A stretch of 64,000 nucleotides of DNA from Hybos culiciformis. Its lineage: Eukaryota > Arthropoda > Insecta > Diptera > Hybotidae. The notes beneath the pieces were generated by a model that was given only the letters and a program-made list of their open reading frames with translations, ran no database searches and was not told the origin of the DNA. The position numbers were made by a program, and so were the translations under genes. The stretch is taken from assembly GCA_964007475.1 (NCBI GenBank), contig OZ023274.1:77449303-77513302 (forward strand). The letters run 5' to 3'. Below are positions 35,964-49,151 of the stretch, piece after piece (the first letter of the stretch is position 1; the number at the start of each line of letters is the position of its first letter).

Positions 35964-38900
35964 GATAATAATAATTTTTCTTTTAATATCTGAGGAAGGA
36001 AAATTCTGAACTTAGTGTAATTTTGGTTAAATTTAGAAACCTACTTGAGTTGATAAAATGCTTGAAAATTATCATCTTATTTGAAATATTGAAATTTTAT
36101 TTTTTTTATTTTGATTTAAAAGAAAATATTTTGAAAAATAAGTTGAATCTATGTGTACTAAACAATGTTCTATAACTAAAAGTAGACAATATTCTTTCAC
36201 AATACTTTATAGTTGAGTCAAATTGCAACAAGTTATTCAACAAATAATTTTCAGTCTTCTTGTTTGCATGATATTTAAAATAATTGAGAGATCTTTCTTG
36301 CATTGTAGAATGTAAATTTCATTGAAAATTGCAACTCTAGAGTAATGTTAATTGAACTATAGGACGTTTTTTTTTTAAAGTGAACCGAATTCAAAAAAAA
36401 TCTTTTTACTGGCACATCTTTTTGAGATGAATATTAAGGATGTGGATTTTATAAAATTAAATTTAAATCAATAATTCAATAAGTTATATATAATATGTAT
36501 ATCTAACCACATAATTTATAGATTCATATATAAATATATTATTTATTTACTAGTGTATTAATTACTAGCTTCCGAACTATTTTTATAATAAATATCAATT
36601 TGACTACAAAGTAGTTATACATTTCTAATGATTTATTTTTAAATCTCTGATAAACTATAACAACGACCTAAATGTTCAAATAATATGTTTAACAATATTA
36701 TTTTCCAATAGAAATAACATCATAATCAATACTGATAAAAATGATAAGACAAGAAAATGAAAGGACCTAAAAAAAATCTCTGCAATAAAAAACATAAATA
36801 CTATAATAATAGTATCTATAGTACCATACTTAGTTAGGTTTCTTCCTCAAAAGCATCATAAAATAGGTAAATTATATATATGTATGTATGTACATCTAAT
36901 TTTTTTTTTAACAATTTTTATATTCCCCTCTTTTTAACACCAAAATATATTTATTCTTTTTGCATATTTTTTGCCAGTATGGGATTTTTTTTTTTTTTTT
37001 AAATTCCCTATTTGAAAAAAGAAAAATTTATAAAAATTCCCCTTAAAGAGTGTATATGCAATTTTTTTTATGTTTTTAATATTATTAATAAAAAAACTGA
37101 AAATAAGGTCAGGTTTCAGTTGCTATTGAGAGTCCATCAGGGTAATAAGTCAAAAAGAGAATATAAAAATTAAAAACATTAAAGAAAAAATAAATAAACA
37201 CACATGTGTTGTCATTAAAAAAAGCATTGTATGTCAAAAATTGAAAAAAAAAATATTTTTTTTTTGTATCTTTTTAATTATTGTTTTTTAGTTTTATTAT
37301 TTTTATTTATTTTTTTTGCAAATAAAAAACAAGTACAATTTTTTTTGTTATTCTAATTGGAATTTTTTTTTTTGTTGCACATTAACTCAATTTAGTTATT
37401 TATTTCTAATAAACGCAATTAAAAAAAAATATATATATAAAAAAAAAAAACAAAAAGAAGAAATTTTTAATTAAAGTTCAGATAAAAAAAAAAAACTAGA
37501 TAGTTTTTTTTCATCTCAACAAAAAAGTATAATAATTCACAATCGAATAACTAAATGCAAAACGAAAAAAAAAAGATACTTAAAAGTTCTAATAAGAATT
37601 TTTTTTTTATTATTATGATTTATTTAGTTTGAATACTGAATGTGAAAAAAATAGTACGTATAGTTTTAATTTTATATGTGTACTGTGTAGTTTGTTTATA
37701 ATAAAAACTCTCCAATTGGAATTGAAATGCTTTTATTTATTTTTATTTGTGAGTCATTTTTAATATAATAAAAGTTTAAAAAAAAAAAAAAGAAAATATA
37801 TACAAAATTTAATTAAACACTAAAATAAAATTTATACCTACATAATAGTTGAGAAAAAAAAGAAGAAAATATAAAGAAAATAGGTATAAAAAGAAAATTC
37901 AATAATTGAAATTAAAAATTCATTATTATTATTATTATTATCATTTTTTTTTTTTTTTTGGCTCTGCATGAGTGGGAAAAATTTCGTCTGCTTTCAACAA
38001 CACGTTGTACTATCCATATATATATATATGTATCTACATAAGCTCAATATAGAAAACTTATTAAAAAAAAAATCATAAAACTGAATGAAATTTGGAAAAA
38101 AAAAAAATATATTAATATTAAAAAATTTCATGTAAACAAAGTAATTTAAAAAAAAAATTTATTTTGTGAAAAAGTTTTGATGATAACGAGTTGTTTTATT
38201 TTGTTTTATAGTAAAAAAAAAAAAAATACAAAAATATCAAAATAGTAAATAAAATTTAATTCATAAACAAATGAAAATATTAAAATGAAAACAAAAAATT
38301 AAATATAAATTAATGCTTAAATTTTTAATTTATATTTTAAATTAAATAGAAACAATAATCTATCTTTTTTAGAGAGATAAAAAATTTTACAAAAGGAAGT
38401 GGTTCAAATTAAAAAAAAAAAAAATAATAACATGGCATTAGAAGAGGTCATGCACAAAATTAGGATGTGGGCATTTGGAGAAATTTTTGTTATTTTGTTC
38501 CTTAAAACTTTAATACATACATATGTATAATAAAATAATTATTGTTTTGTTTACATGATTGCTTTCAAGCCGATTATACCTACCCTTAAATTGTGTTTTA
38601 CCCATTACTAATTGTCTAAGTGTGTGTTTCATGTACAAAATAGATATATGTATCTTATGCTTCACATTTAAGTATCTTATGATCACAGGTCAAATCAATC
38701 TTTTTTTTTTTTAATGTTTTTGTTTTCAATTATTTATTTCTCAATTCAGAATAAAGTGATTTGGTAACATGAAGTATAAATTAATTTTTCATGATATTAT
38801 TCAAGATTTTTTAAATTAACTAACTTAAAATTTATAATATAGAATGTTTTAGATACAAGGATGATCATCGCCTATGCACTTGTACCACATTTGTTATTGT

Positions 38901-40370
38901 AATCCCACTTTGTTTATATGAATAATAAAACAGAATAGGAAAAAAAAAACCCTATACACTTCGTATACACTTCGTGCTTATGTAAGTGCATGAAAAAAAA
39001 TATTTGTATTTCGTCTTCGCACTTCCCATTTAAAAAAAAAAAATCATTCGCACTTTGAATAGAAAGAAAAAAAAAAACATTTTTTCTGTATTTTTTTTTT
39101 CCTTCTTTTTTGTGCATGCACTGTAAAATGCGAAATTCTTATTTATAATATTTTCTGATCGCAATTGTGTGATTGATGTATGAATAATGTAAATAAAAAT
39201 AAAAGGACTGCAGAAAATTAATGTTAATTTAAAAATTAATATGAAGAGAATTATATTTGCAATCAATTTTAAAGCAATTAGCTTAGAGCTTGATTAGCTT
39301 TGCAATTATTAATCGTATTTTCAAAGTTTTCACAAAAAAAATTTTAAAAATAAATTTTCAAGAAGAAAAAAAAGAAGCTTATTTTTGGATTTTAAACGAA
39401 AATTCTAGAAGAGGATGCTAAAAATATTTTAAATTACATTTAAAAATACCAAAACTTGACTTTAAATGTAAATAAATTCGAGCAAGAGCACAATCAAGTT
39501 ATTTATTATATTACAAGACGAAAAATTAATTTTTAACTGTGTATTTTTTCCGTGTATTAATAAAACATGCCAAAAATTTATGATGATGGTAGTAAATGCA
39601 CGTTCAATCTTAAATTTTGGGCATCACTGTTTTAGAATTTAATTTTCAATAATTTCCATATCGAACCAGCTAATCGTCGCTAGTTTAAATTTAAAATTTA
39701 ATTAGGTTTCTACTGAAGTTTGAAAAAAAAAAAAATAATAAATAAAATTATTATTGTTCTCTTTCAGTGCAGTGAAATAAAAAAAAAAAAATTAGTTAAA
39801 AAAAAATTTTTTAAAATAATATATAATTGAAAACATTGAAATTAAAGTAAAAAAAAAATTGTTTTTATTTTTTTGGTAAATTACTTTAAGTGGAAAAATT
39901 TTACTGAAATTTTATCTAAAGATAAAAAAAAATAAAGTAAAATAAATAATAAATAATTAAATAATACAAAATTTATTTCGTTTGCGTTTGGATTAACAAA
40001 AACAAAAACAAAAAAAACAAGAAAATTAAAACATCAGGTAGAATTAGCTTAAAAAAATGTATACATAGGTACCTATACTTATGTTCACATGTATATTTTC
40101 TATAATTCAAACAAATTCAAGGTAAGCTAAAAATGCATAAAATTTAAAGAAAGAAAAAAACAAAAATTTTAAAATATTTTAAAGTAGTTTTATTTACAAT
40201 TTTTTTTTGCTTTAGAACTACATATGTTCTGCTTCATTTATTCACTTTTACATAATCAAACCCACATTTGTATTATTGCGTTCTTGGAATCAGTGATAGA
40301 AGAAAAAAACTATAGAGATTACTTAACGAATTAGTCTGAGCTCTAAAACTTTTAAGGGTATTTTTAACAT
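35964..40370. other. Gene-free, very low-complexity DNA
   Basis: Dense poly-A and poly-T tracts, especially 36900-38250 and 39720-40020, with an ATT microsatellite at 37922-37941. The lysine/phenylalanine frames at 38914-39266 on the minus strand are translations of homopolymers. No gene seen. Confidence 0.5.
37922..37941. repeat. (ATT)n microsatellite
   Basis: ATT repeats, followed by a long T tract. Confidence 0.8.
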
Positions 40371-40394
40371 AAATTATCATCGAATTAGTAAAGA

Positions 40395-41026
40395 GTCAAA
40401 TGTAGGGCATGTAGGGCATTACCGGTTTACGGTTTACCGGTTAATCGGTAAATTGTGTCTTAAGAGCATTACCGAATTACCGGTAAATACACTTTTTTTT
40501 ACCGGTAAAACTTGCAAATAAAATTACATTAGATGATCATTCGATTCTATAATGTTTTCATTTTTCGAACAATATGCGAATGAAAAGAAATGGATTTTTA
40601 TCAAAAATTAACATCTGTTTACAATCAACTAAAAACTATTCGGCCGACGAGTGTGGAAGCAGAAAGAGCTGTACTTAATTACGTTCAAGTCTAGATAATT
40701 CCACATTGGACAATATGTGTTTTTGCGAATTTTTTCAAATCGCAAGAGAAGAGTGAAGAATCTGCATAACTTTTATTTTTATATTTTTTTAAATACATTT
40801 ATTTATGTAATCACTATTGAAATTGAATATAAATGAATTAAATTTTTGATTTGAAATAATTAACCTTTTTATTTAGTAGTACGTAAATAAAAAAATGTCT
40901 TCAAAAGGATTAAAAATATAGTATTTAAAAATTCGGTAATTTACCGGTTAATCGGTTCCATGAAAACTTTTTATCGAATTACCGGTAATTTCAAAAGTCG
41001 GTAAATTTGCATGCCCTAGTCAAATG
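40395..41026. mobile_element. 616-bp hAT relic with 8-bp target duplication
   Basis: Body 40403-41018, starting TAGGGCATG and ending CATGCCCTA, flanked by GTCAAATG on both sides (40395-40402, 41019-41026). Subterminal ACCGGTTTACCGGTTAATCGG-type motifs occur in both orientations. An internal piece of hAT transposase C terminus survives (listed separately), showing it is an internally deleted copy of a full hAT transposon and not a de novo MITE. Confidence 0.9.
40584..40756 (+). pseudogene. hAT transposase C-terminal remnant, frameshifted
   Basis: One frame reads KEMDFYQKLTSVYNQLKTIR then PTSVEAERA, stopping at TAG near 40700. A second frame, from 40679, reads LRSSLDNSTLDNMCFCEFFQ and stops at 40754. 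These are the two halves of the hAT dimerisation domain. The usual short stretch between them is lost and a frameshift separates them. The N-terminal and catalytic parts are absent, so it is non-functional. Confidence 0.85.
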
Positions 41027-41262
41027 TGAATTAAAAAATTATAAAAAGTTTTTAGCTCCTAAATTTTCGACTAACATTTTAAAAGTTCGAAAATAATTTA
41101 TGAAAAGTATTAGAAAAATAAATTCTATAATTATCATCGAATTAGCAAATAGTCAAATGTGAATTAAAAAATTATAAAAAGTTTCTAGCTCCAAAATTCT
41201 CGACCAACATTTTAAAAGTTCGAAAATAATTTATGAAAAGTATTCGAAAATTAAATGAATGA

Positions 41263-44200
41263 ATGAAAAAAAATATAAATAATTAATTTAAATCAATACT
41301 TGTAGTACTATCTGTAAATAAAATATTCAGTATTCAATATGGTTTCATTAATAATAAATAAATAGTATGTAAATCTTAAAATAGAATTAATCCCAATATA
41401 ATATTGACGTTCTGTAACAAAATCATATGATTTTTCTCTGTGAATACATACAATTAGTTTTTAATTTAATAAGATTTTTAATCCACCATAAATGTTCATA
41501 TATATATAAAACAAAATACTTACCTAACTCAAGTATAGCACACACAAACTAAGTATCTAAAAATAAAAGTTAAAATAAAAGAAAAAAGAAATTCTATTCA
41601 AGTGAATTTTGAATTGAAATGAATATTATTGCCTCCTGCATTAAAAATTAAAAGAAAAAGCTTAATTTTCTTTTTTTCCCATATAAATATTTTATCATCG
41701 TTGAATATTTATGTACATAAAATACAATTTACATGAAATATAAAGCTAAACAAATAAAATAAAACATTTCAAATAATATTGTGGCTTGATGGTTTCAAAA
41801 GAAAAAATAATAAACAATATGATTATTTTTTTATTTATTTTTTGCTTTCAATCAGGCAGACAAAAATCTTTGAATATTGCAATTCATGCAATACTTATTT
41901 TCTCAAATATTGTGTGTATTTGTATATAAATAGTATATATAAATTGATATAAATTTAGTGGAAGAATGTTTTAAGTGAAAATTTTTTCAAAAAATCGAAA
42001 TTTATTTCATATCTAAATTATGTTTATTTTTATATTGTCTGGTTCAGCTAACAAGGTCATAAGATGCTTTTAAGCCTCTCCAGATAAATAGAATAAAAAG
42101 AATTTATAGTCAATAATTTTCTTCTGTATCTTATGACTAAGTCTTATAATAGAGAATGAAAAGTTAAGTAACTATTTAATGTAGTCCATTTAACTCTTTA
42201 GTCATATTTATTCATTTGGTTATTAATAATTTTAATATCCGTATATAGATAGTTATTTTAATTTGTTTCATTTTAATAGAAAACTATATATGTATACCTA
42301 AAATATAAATTAAAAATTTAAATCGTTAAATTGAATACATTATAAATTTTCCCTAACGGCTTTAATTTTAATGAAATTTCTAAATACGAATTATTTTTCA
42401 TTTATGTACGTTTCTAGTCCAAGCTATTTATTTATTTTTTAGTTGAATTAATTCCATAGACATGAGAATATCATTCTATTAATTATATAACTAAATATGT
42501 ACTCAAATATATATTCTATATAACTCTTCATATAATCATATAAATACTGTTTAAAAATTTTTAATTTATTTTTATTTTTCATCGAAATTGCTTACATTAA
42601 AATCCATTTATAAATTATATAATTTCCATCATTTGTTTCCAAAAATTATTTTATACCAAATGTTCATACATGTAGACATATACATATACGTACATATTTT
42701 TACATGGTTTCATAATATATTATTTTCATTTAGTGAATCCTATAATTAAAAATAAATTTAAAAATTTAATGAACTGTTTTTTTTTTTTAAATTGATAAAA
42801 TAAAAAAAAACATTATGACCTAAATAATTGGAGTTCAATAGATAATGTCGTAATTAAGAGTATTTATATATTTATTTTTCATTGAAGAGGTTCTGGTTAT
42901 GATAAATTCAGGTTTAAAAATTCTGTTTCAACATCAATATTTGTTTTCTCATTTATTTCTTGATTAATATATAAGAGGCCTTTGTTGAAAGTTAAAAACA
43001 ATAAATGGCACGTGCATAAATTCAAAAAAAAAAATTATTATAATAATAAGAATTGGAGAATGAAATTATACTTTTTAAATGTAAACAAAATAATTTAGAT
43101 GTTATAAATACTTATAAATAGTTATTATAATTACATTTATATTAAATTGTTTTATACACATTCGTCAACTTACATACACCCTATGCATTATTCTTATTTT
43201 TTTATTACAAATTAGTATATCTATGTAAGTAATTATTATATGTATTTATTTATATAGTATTACAAATATTTCAGTAATTTGTCAGAATAATTGTAAACTT
43301 TTCAATTTAAAAATTGAGATTGAATTTTAATAAATTGTTATTCTTAAGAGAAGTTCAAATATTGTTAATGGATTTTTGTGTGTATGTTTTTTTTTTGGTA
43401 ATCATGAAACTTATTTTATGTAAAGTTATATTAATCAATAAATATAGTAATAAAATTATAGTAAAACAGTATGCGAGAATTTTGATACATTGTTTCGGTT
43501 GAGATAAGTATTTTCACATTTATTCACAGATTAGTGTGATACTACGTGCTTTTTGCCCTTTTTTTCATACTATGTAAAACCAACGAAATATGTATTTCAT
43601 TTTTGATATATAATATACACCAATCACATTAGACAAACAATCATTAGGTACACATGAAAGATAGAGCTTTTCTCCCACAACAGCTTTCTTTTATTTATTT
43701 GTTTGCATTCAAATCGTGCTTCAAATTTTACTATTTTCATTATTGGTCACAATTTACAGACAGAAATCTCTATATTTAGAAAATTTTATTATAAGTCATG
43801 TATAAAATGTCAAGGTAAAAAATTGAAATACTTGTAAATTTCCAGAGCTAATTGTTTCATGTGTCTACAAAATAAAAATGTGTAAATTTTTGATGTTAAG
43901 TGTCTGAAATAATAATTTTTTTTTTCTGTTAATAATACTTTTATAGACCCTTTTCAGTGAGTAAATTTGTAGCAAAAATTAAATTAAATTTTGTTGCTAT
44001 TTGTATACCTACTTTTATATGTATTTTTGATATTTAATAAAATCTTATTATGATTTTTGGATCAGTAGAAATCTCGAGAGAAATCCCGTATAAAATCAGA
44101 TTCAGGTTTTGTAATTTTTTTTAACGAGATTTTAATCGAACATATTCTCCATGAACTTGTTTTATTATAATTTCTATAAATTAGAAATTTTCTATTTAAA

Positions 44201-47200
44201 AATTTATTAGTCTTCATAACTAGTATTTATCTTTTGATTTATTTTTATATACTAACTGACTTCAGTGTCTTTATATTTGTGAAATATCTTAAAGAAATTA
44301 ATGGTCCTGTTTTGCAAACCTGTCTCGAAAAAAAAAAACTTATTTTAGAGCAACTATACCTTTATACAATCTGAATAAAAAAAATTTTTTTTGGCGCAGT
44401 TAAAAAGGCCAATTTAAATTCTAAATACTTAATTAAAGTTTCAAGGAATTAATAATGTCGTCCACAAATCCAAAAAAATTTTTTTTTATTATGACGTTCA
44501 GTTGAAAAAGCCAAAGTCTTTTAAAGTTTTCAACTTTTTAACTTTTATTTTTTATTATTTTTTTTTTCATAAAGTTAATTGTTTTTAATAAGACTTGTTC
44601 TATAAATATTCACGTATATATACACACAAATGAAAAAAGTATAAAATCAAGATACGTTTTCATGCTTGAAAAAAGGGACATTCTTTTAAATTATGTTATA
44701 AAAAGTTTTTTTTTTTTTTTCTTTTCTAATTCAAAAGATTTCTTTTAAATGTTCTTAAAGGTTCTTTAAGGATTTTTTTTTAATTTTTTTTTTTGTAAGA
44801 ACCATTTCGGATATAAGGAAAAACTCATAAAAACCATTGTTAAAATTTAATAAAAATATAAATTATGGATTGTAGTTGTTATGAAAGAAATAATGTTATC
44901 AAATGAAAGAAAACACATTAAGCATACTTACTTTTTTTTTTTGAACAAAAAATGACAAATATGTTTGTGCGTTATGATGTATAAAGATATAATTTTTTAT
45001 TTTAATTTATTTATTATTTTATATAATATAATAATGTATATTAAAATTCATTTAAGTTAATTTTTGTATTTATAATAAGGTAACTAAAAGTAATCTTTTA
45101 TTATTGGAACAGAAATTCGTGATAAAACTCTTTCACTGAGAATATTAGATGAGCATATTAAAGCTCAGATTTAAAGTAGATATTAAAGAAAGCTATGTTC
45201 TTGATAGATATTAAATGTTATTTAAAGGGCTTAGAAAATTATACAATTTATGAAATGACAGCATAAAAAATAAAAGAATAGAAAACATATGTTTTGAGGT
45301 AGTTCTAAATATTTCACACTATTTATGACAAATAATTATGATTCATATCTCCATAATGAATAAAAAAAAACGTGAACAAAATGTTCACATTGAATGAAAA
45401 TGAAAATTTATTTAGAGAAACGGGCTGACAAGGTTTCTCTATTATTAAAGTTTGAAATTTTCATAAAACCAGCTTAAAAGAATAAGTACATTGTAAATGT
45501 ACTTTATATACATACTTAACATTATTTTTAGTTTGATGTTGACAAAGGCAATTTGTTGAATAAATAATTTTAGGTTTTTTTATTTATTTTATTTTTGTGT
45601 TAAATTCTTCTACATAAAAAATAATTTATAATGGGAATCTTTAATAACAATAGTGAATGAAAAGCTTTTCAATGTATCTAATAATTTTTATTTTTATATA
45701 GAAACGTTGTTAATAATAATAATAATAAGTTTTTTTTATGCCAAAATTAATGAAATATAGCCTAAATTTGGTACTTTACTTCTCAGTTGGAATGTCGAAA
45801 ATGCTGTTCTCTTCAGGCGTTGACAAAATACAATTAAGTGTATAATTAGGACCTGAGTTCTTTTTGCTACGAAATTATATTGAGTGTTGCGTCTTAAATA
45901 TCATAAAAAAAACATTAAAGGATATTAAAAGGTGAATTTTGCCATTAACTTTACACGCTACAAGGTTACATAACCATTTTAACATTGTTTCCTAGGTTGT
46001 TCTTTGTTGTAGGTACCTTAAATTAAATATCATTAAAGCCTATTGATCATTGGCCGGACTTAATGTTTCAAAATAAGTTTCGGAAGTTTTAAACTTCCCA
46101 CAAAAAATAAAATTTCAAAAAAAGTTGAATAATTTTTAGAACCCATTTCAAAACGTTTACGCAAGTAAAAAAAATTAAATTAACATCAGTTTTGATATTA
46201 AATACAAGTATATTTGTTTCTTTTATAAAGCTTTAATAAGTATTTAGGTACATTGTGTTAATTTTACCATTATTGTGAACAACGTTAATTAACATTATTT
46301 TATCGTTAACGTTATTGGTATACGCAATTTATTGTGTTCTGCCACAAGTAGGTATACGAATTTTTTTTATATTCATAGTATCACATTACTTAATTATTGT
46401 CAAAATATTCCACATGAAAAACAATTGATTTTATATTGTTTGCGGCTTTGAAACATGGCGTGTTAAATTAAAAAAAATAAAAATTAATTAGAAACAAAAT
46501 ATAATGTTTTATATTTTTATTACACGCACATTTAAGTATTTATATACATTACTTTTAAAAGTCAAATCAAATTGGGTTTTTAAAATATTTATGTTGCTGT
46601 TCAATTTTGACAATCATATGATTTTGATTTTTACTAAATAAAGAAAAAAAAAAAGACATACTTAATGCTTGATTTTGAAAATGTCAAATGCAACAAAGAA
46701 ACAGTACTAATAAACTTTATTAAAAATATCTATCTAATTTCATTTTGCTGTAAAATTACAACATTGTGTTAATTTGAAAATCATGTATACACTCATTATT
46801 ATTAATATCATTTAAAATTAAAATCGCGGCTTCAAACGTAGTTAATATTAATTATAGGCTTTTAAATCAATTTAAAAAGTATTCTGTATGAATAATCTGC
46901 TCTATGAATAATCTGATCGATTATCACGGGCCCGGTGTCATGAAACGGAAGAAATTATAAATAAAGAAGGCCCTTTGAAAAAAAAACGATGCCAGTTTTT
47001 GTTCGCAATGAGGTTTCCGATTTAGTTTCCGATGGCACAAAAAGTATTTAAATGTAAACAAAGTAAATATCTATTTTTTTTTTTAATTAATCCTAATTTT
47101 ACTCCGTTCCAACCGAAAATAGAAACATTTCAAAAAGTCAATGTTCCTTTTATACTCGTGTAGCATGAAATTATAAAAAAATTAATATTACATTTATTTA

Positions 47201-48527
47201 CTGATTTTAATTTTTAATAATTAAAAAATATTTTTTAAAATTTCACGAATTATTTATTTAAAAAACTATTCGTTTAAGTTTTACTTGAAAATTTGATGTT
47301 TATTTTTATTTTGGGTAAACTCATTGCTAACAAAACTGATGCCGCTAGCTCTTTCTCTTTCACTTAGTAAATTTATGTGAAATTTATATTAGGAATGAAA
47401 AGAACAAAAAATTCTTTATTTATTTATTCTAAGCATGCAACAGAGAGAATTTAATCAGTGACATGAAAATGTTTTTATTTTTTTTAATTCTTATTTACCA
47501 AAAAAAAAAAAAATTAATCTAAAATGCTTATAAGTTTGTTACACCCATTTCATACCTCAATTTTATTTGAATGAAAGACATATAATAACAAATCCCATTT
47601 TATGTATATATTTTGATTTCTTAAATACTTAGCTAAGTAAATATATACTTTAAAAATATACTTACGTAAAACATAAATTTGTATCTTATCCTTTACATAT
47701 GCTTTCAGGAATTTATCTTTCTAGATTCAAAAAAAAAAATATTAATTACATTTCTGTTACGTGCCTTGTGCCCAAGTGTCTAAGATTAATTACTTTCATT
47801 ACTTACTTCATCATTTTGTAGAAAAATTTTTTGTTTTCTAAATAGCAAGTACATGTGTGTTCTATATTCTATATTATTTGTCTCAATTTTTCTTTTACTT
47901 TTTATTGGTTTTGTAAATAATAATTCGATTGAAACATTCCATAATGTTATTATCCTTCTATATAAGAAATCTTTCTTTTTTTGTTTTTGGATTTTATTTT
48001 GGAATTTCAAGTTTTTCAAGAAATGCTCATAAATTTTTAATATCAATTTAATCTCTTTTTATCCGCTTTTTATGTACATCATTCAAGCATAACATTGACA
48101 TTTATTGCCTCAGATACTATCGATATGACATGAGTGGGTACTTATTTAATATGTACGAATATGTATAATTCAAATTTAATTTTATTAAAATTGTCACGAA
48201 TTCATTAAATGAAAAAAATAATAATTAATTTCGCCTAATATCTTCGCATTTAGTTGTTTTTACTTTAATTTAATTCTAAGATTTTCAATTCATAATTTTT
48301 TTGGGTCTAAATTCATATATAAAACAAAAGTACTTATGTACAGAATTATGTAGCTTTCACAAAATTTTTCTATAAATGAACTGAAATTGGACCTAAGTAT
48401 TTAATTTATACTTAAATTCTGAGTAAATATTAAATTATTCTAAATTTTGAAACGATAAAGTGAACATTATCTTATATAATCGTTATCTTCACATTCATTC
48501 TAATAAATATAATTTATATGCAAAATT
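41263..48527. other. Gene desert, AT-rich
   Basis: No gene recognised over 7 kb. The only structure I noted is a pair of inverted similar segments at about 46989-47015 and 47318-47346. Short frames such as 43314-43502 and 47786-48046 are chance-like. Around 46920-46945 there is a short GC-richer piece (CACGGGCCCGGTGTCATG) of unknown nature. Confidence 0.45.
46989..47346. repeat. Imperfect inverted repeat, possible MITE
   Basis: The left segment GATGCCAGTTTTTGTTCGC continues AATGAGGTTT. The reverse complement of the right segment reads GGCATCAGTTTTGTTAGC and continues AATGAGTTT. The similarity is over about 28 bases with a few mismatches. I could not define outer ends or a target duplication. 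Confidence 0.4.
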
Positions 48528-48963
48528 GTTTAGACCAAGGGTCGGCAACATACGGCCCGCGGGCCAGATACGGCCCATTCGGTGTTCTTTTTTGGCCCTC
48601 CAAATTTTTTTTTGCCGCCTTGTTATTCGGCCTGATTTATTCTTCTAGGCCTTTTTATAATTTTTTAACTTTTTTACAGCAAAAAAAATTAAAACTATCA
48701 AAAATTCCATTCAGAACCTCATATTTATATAATTCAGCTTTTAAAAAAATTCTATTACTACAACTTTTTGCATTATTCAATAAATGTTGCATTAAAAATA
48801 TTGTTTTCTGCTAAATATTGATCGCCAAATTTTCTGAAGGGCTGCTATTCTTGTAGCATTACGAATTGTAAATTAAGTAAATGAAAGAATTAATCCCACA
48901 AAAAAATTCAAAAATCTGCATCTGGCCCAGTTGATGAAAGTCTTGCCGACGCTTGGTTTAGAC
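48528..48963. mobile_element. 420-bp hAT-type MITE with 8-bp target duplication
   Basis: Body 48536-48955. Left end CAAGGGTCGGCAACATACGG, followed by a GC-rich CGCGGGCCAGATACGGCCC block. The right end is the inverse of CAAGCGTCGGCAAG, with GGCCAGATGCAG further in. GTTTAGAC flanks both sides (48528-48535, 48956-48963). The GGTCGGCAA terminus is common among hAT elements. The open frames at 48460-48814 are products of this element and neighbouring sequence, not genes. Confidence 0.88.
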
Positions 48964-49129
48964 CATAGTTAAGAGCTTGTAACTCCCGAACCTAAAATCG
49001 TATCACCTTTAGTCAAGATGAATGAAGAAAATTACGCAAATTATGACACTCAAAGAATTGAAATCAACTGCTTGGCAGTCAGTTAAGCATTTTAGTGATG
49101 GACGAACAGATAGAAAATTAAAATAGTAC

Positions 49130-49151
49130 TTTTGATGGAAAACGGACTAAA
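49130..49151 (+). repeat. Dispersed repeat tail, copy 1
   Basis: Contains GATGGAAAACGGACTAAA; the identical 22 bases recur at 50851-50872. In both places the upstream 70-100 bases contain GACGAACAGA or similar GACG/CAGA motifs and a TTAAGCATTT/TTAGCATTT-like segment. This suggests two diverged copies of one dispersed element. Confidence 0.55.

Larger units (their letters stand above)
40371..41262 (+). repeat. 133-bp tandem duplication, first copy split by a transposon
   Basis: The second copy (about 41130-41262) reads AATTATCATCGAATTAG, AGTCAAATGTG, then an AAATTATAAAAAGTTT segment. The first copy has the same sequence but is interrupted after GTCAAATG by the 616-bp hAT relic, resuming at 41019. 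Spacing between copies, with the insert removed, is 133 bp. Confidence 0.8.

Noticed and set aside
38914..39266. Two overlapping minus-strand frames rich in Lys and Phe
   Set aside because: Translations of A and T tracts; no protein-like composition.
48460..48814. 62-aa and 98-aa frames with Gly/Pro/Arg-rich start
   Set aside because: The Gly/Pro/Arg part is the GC-rich terminus of the 420-bp hAT MITE.
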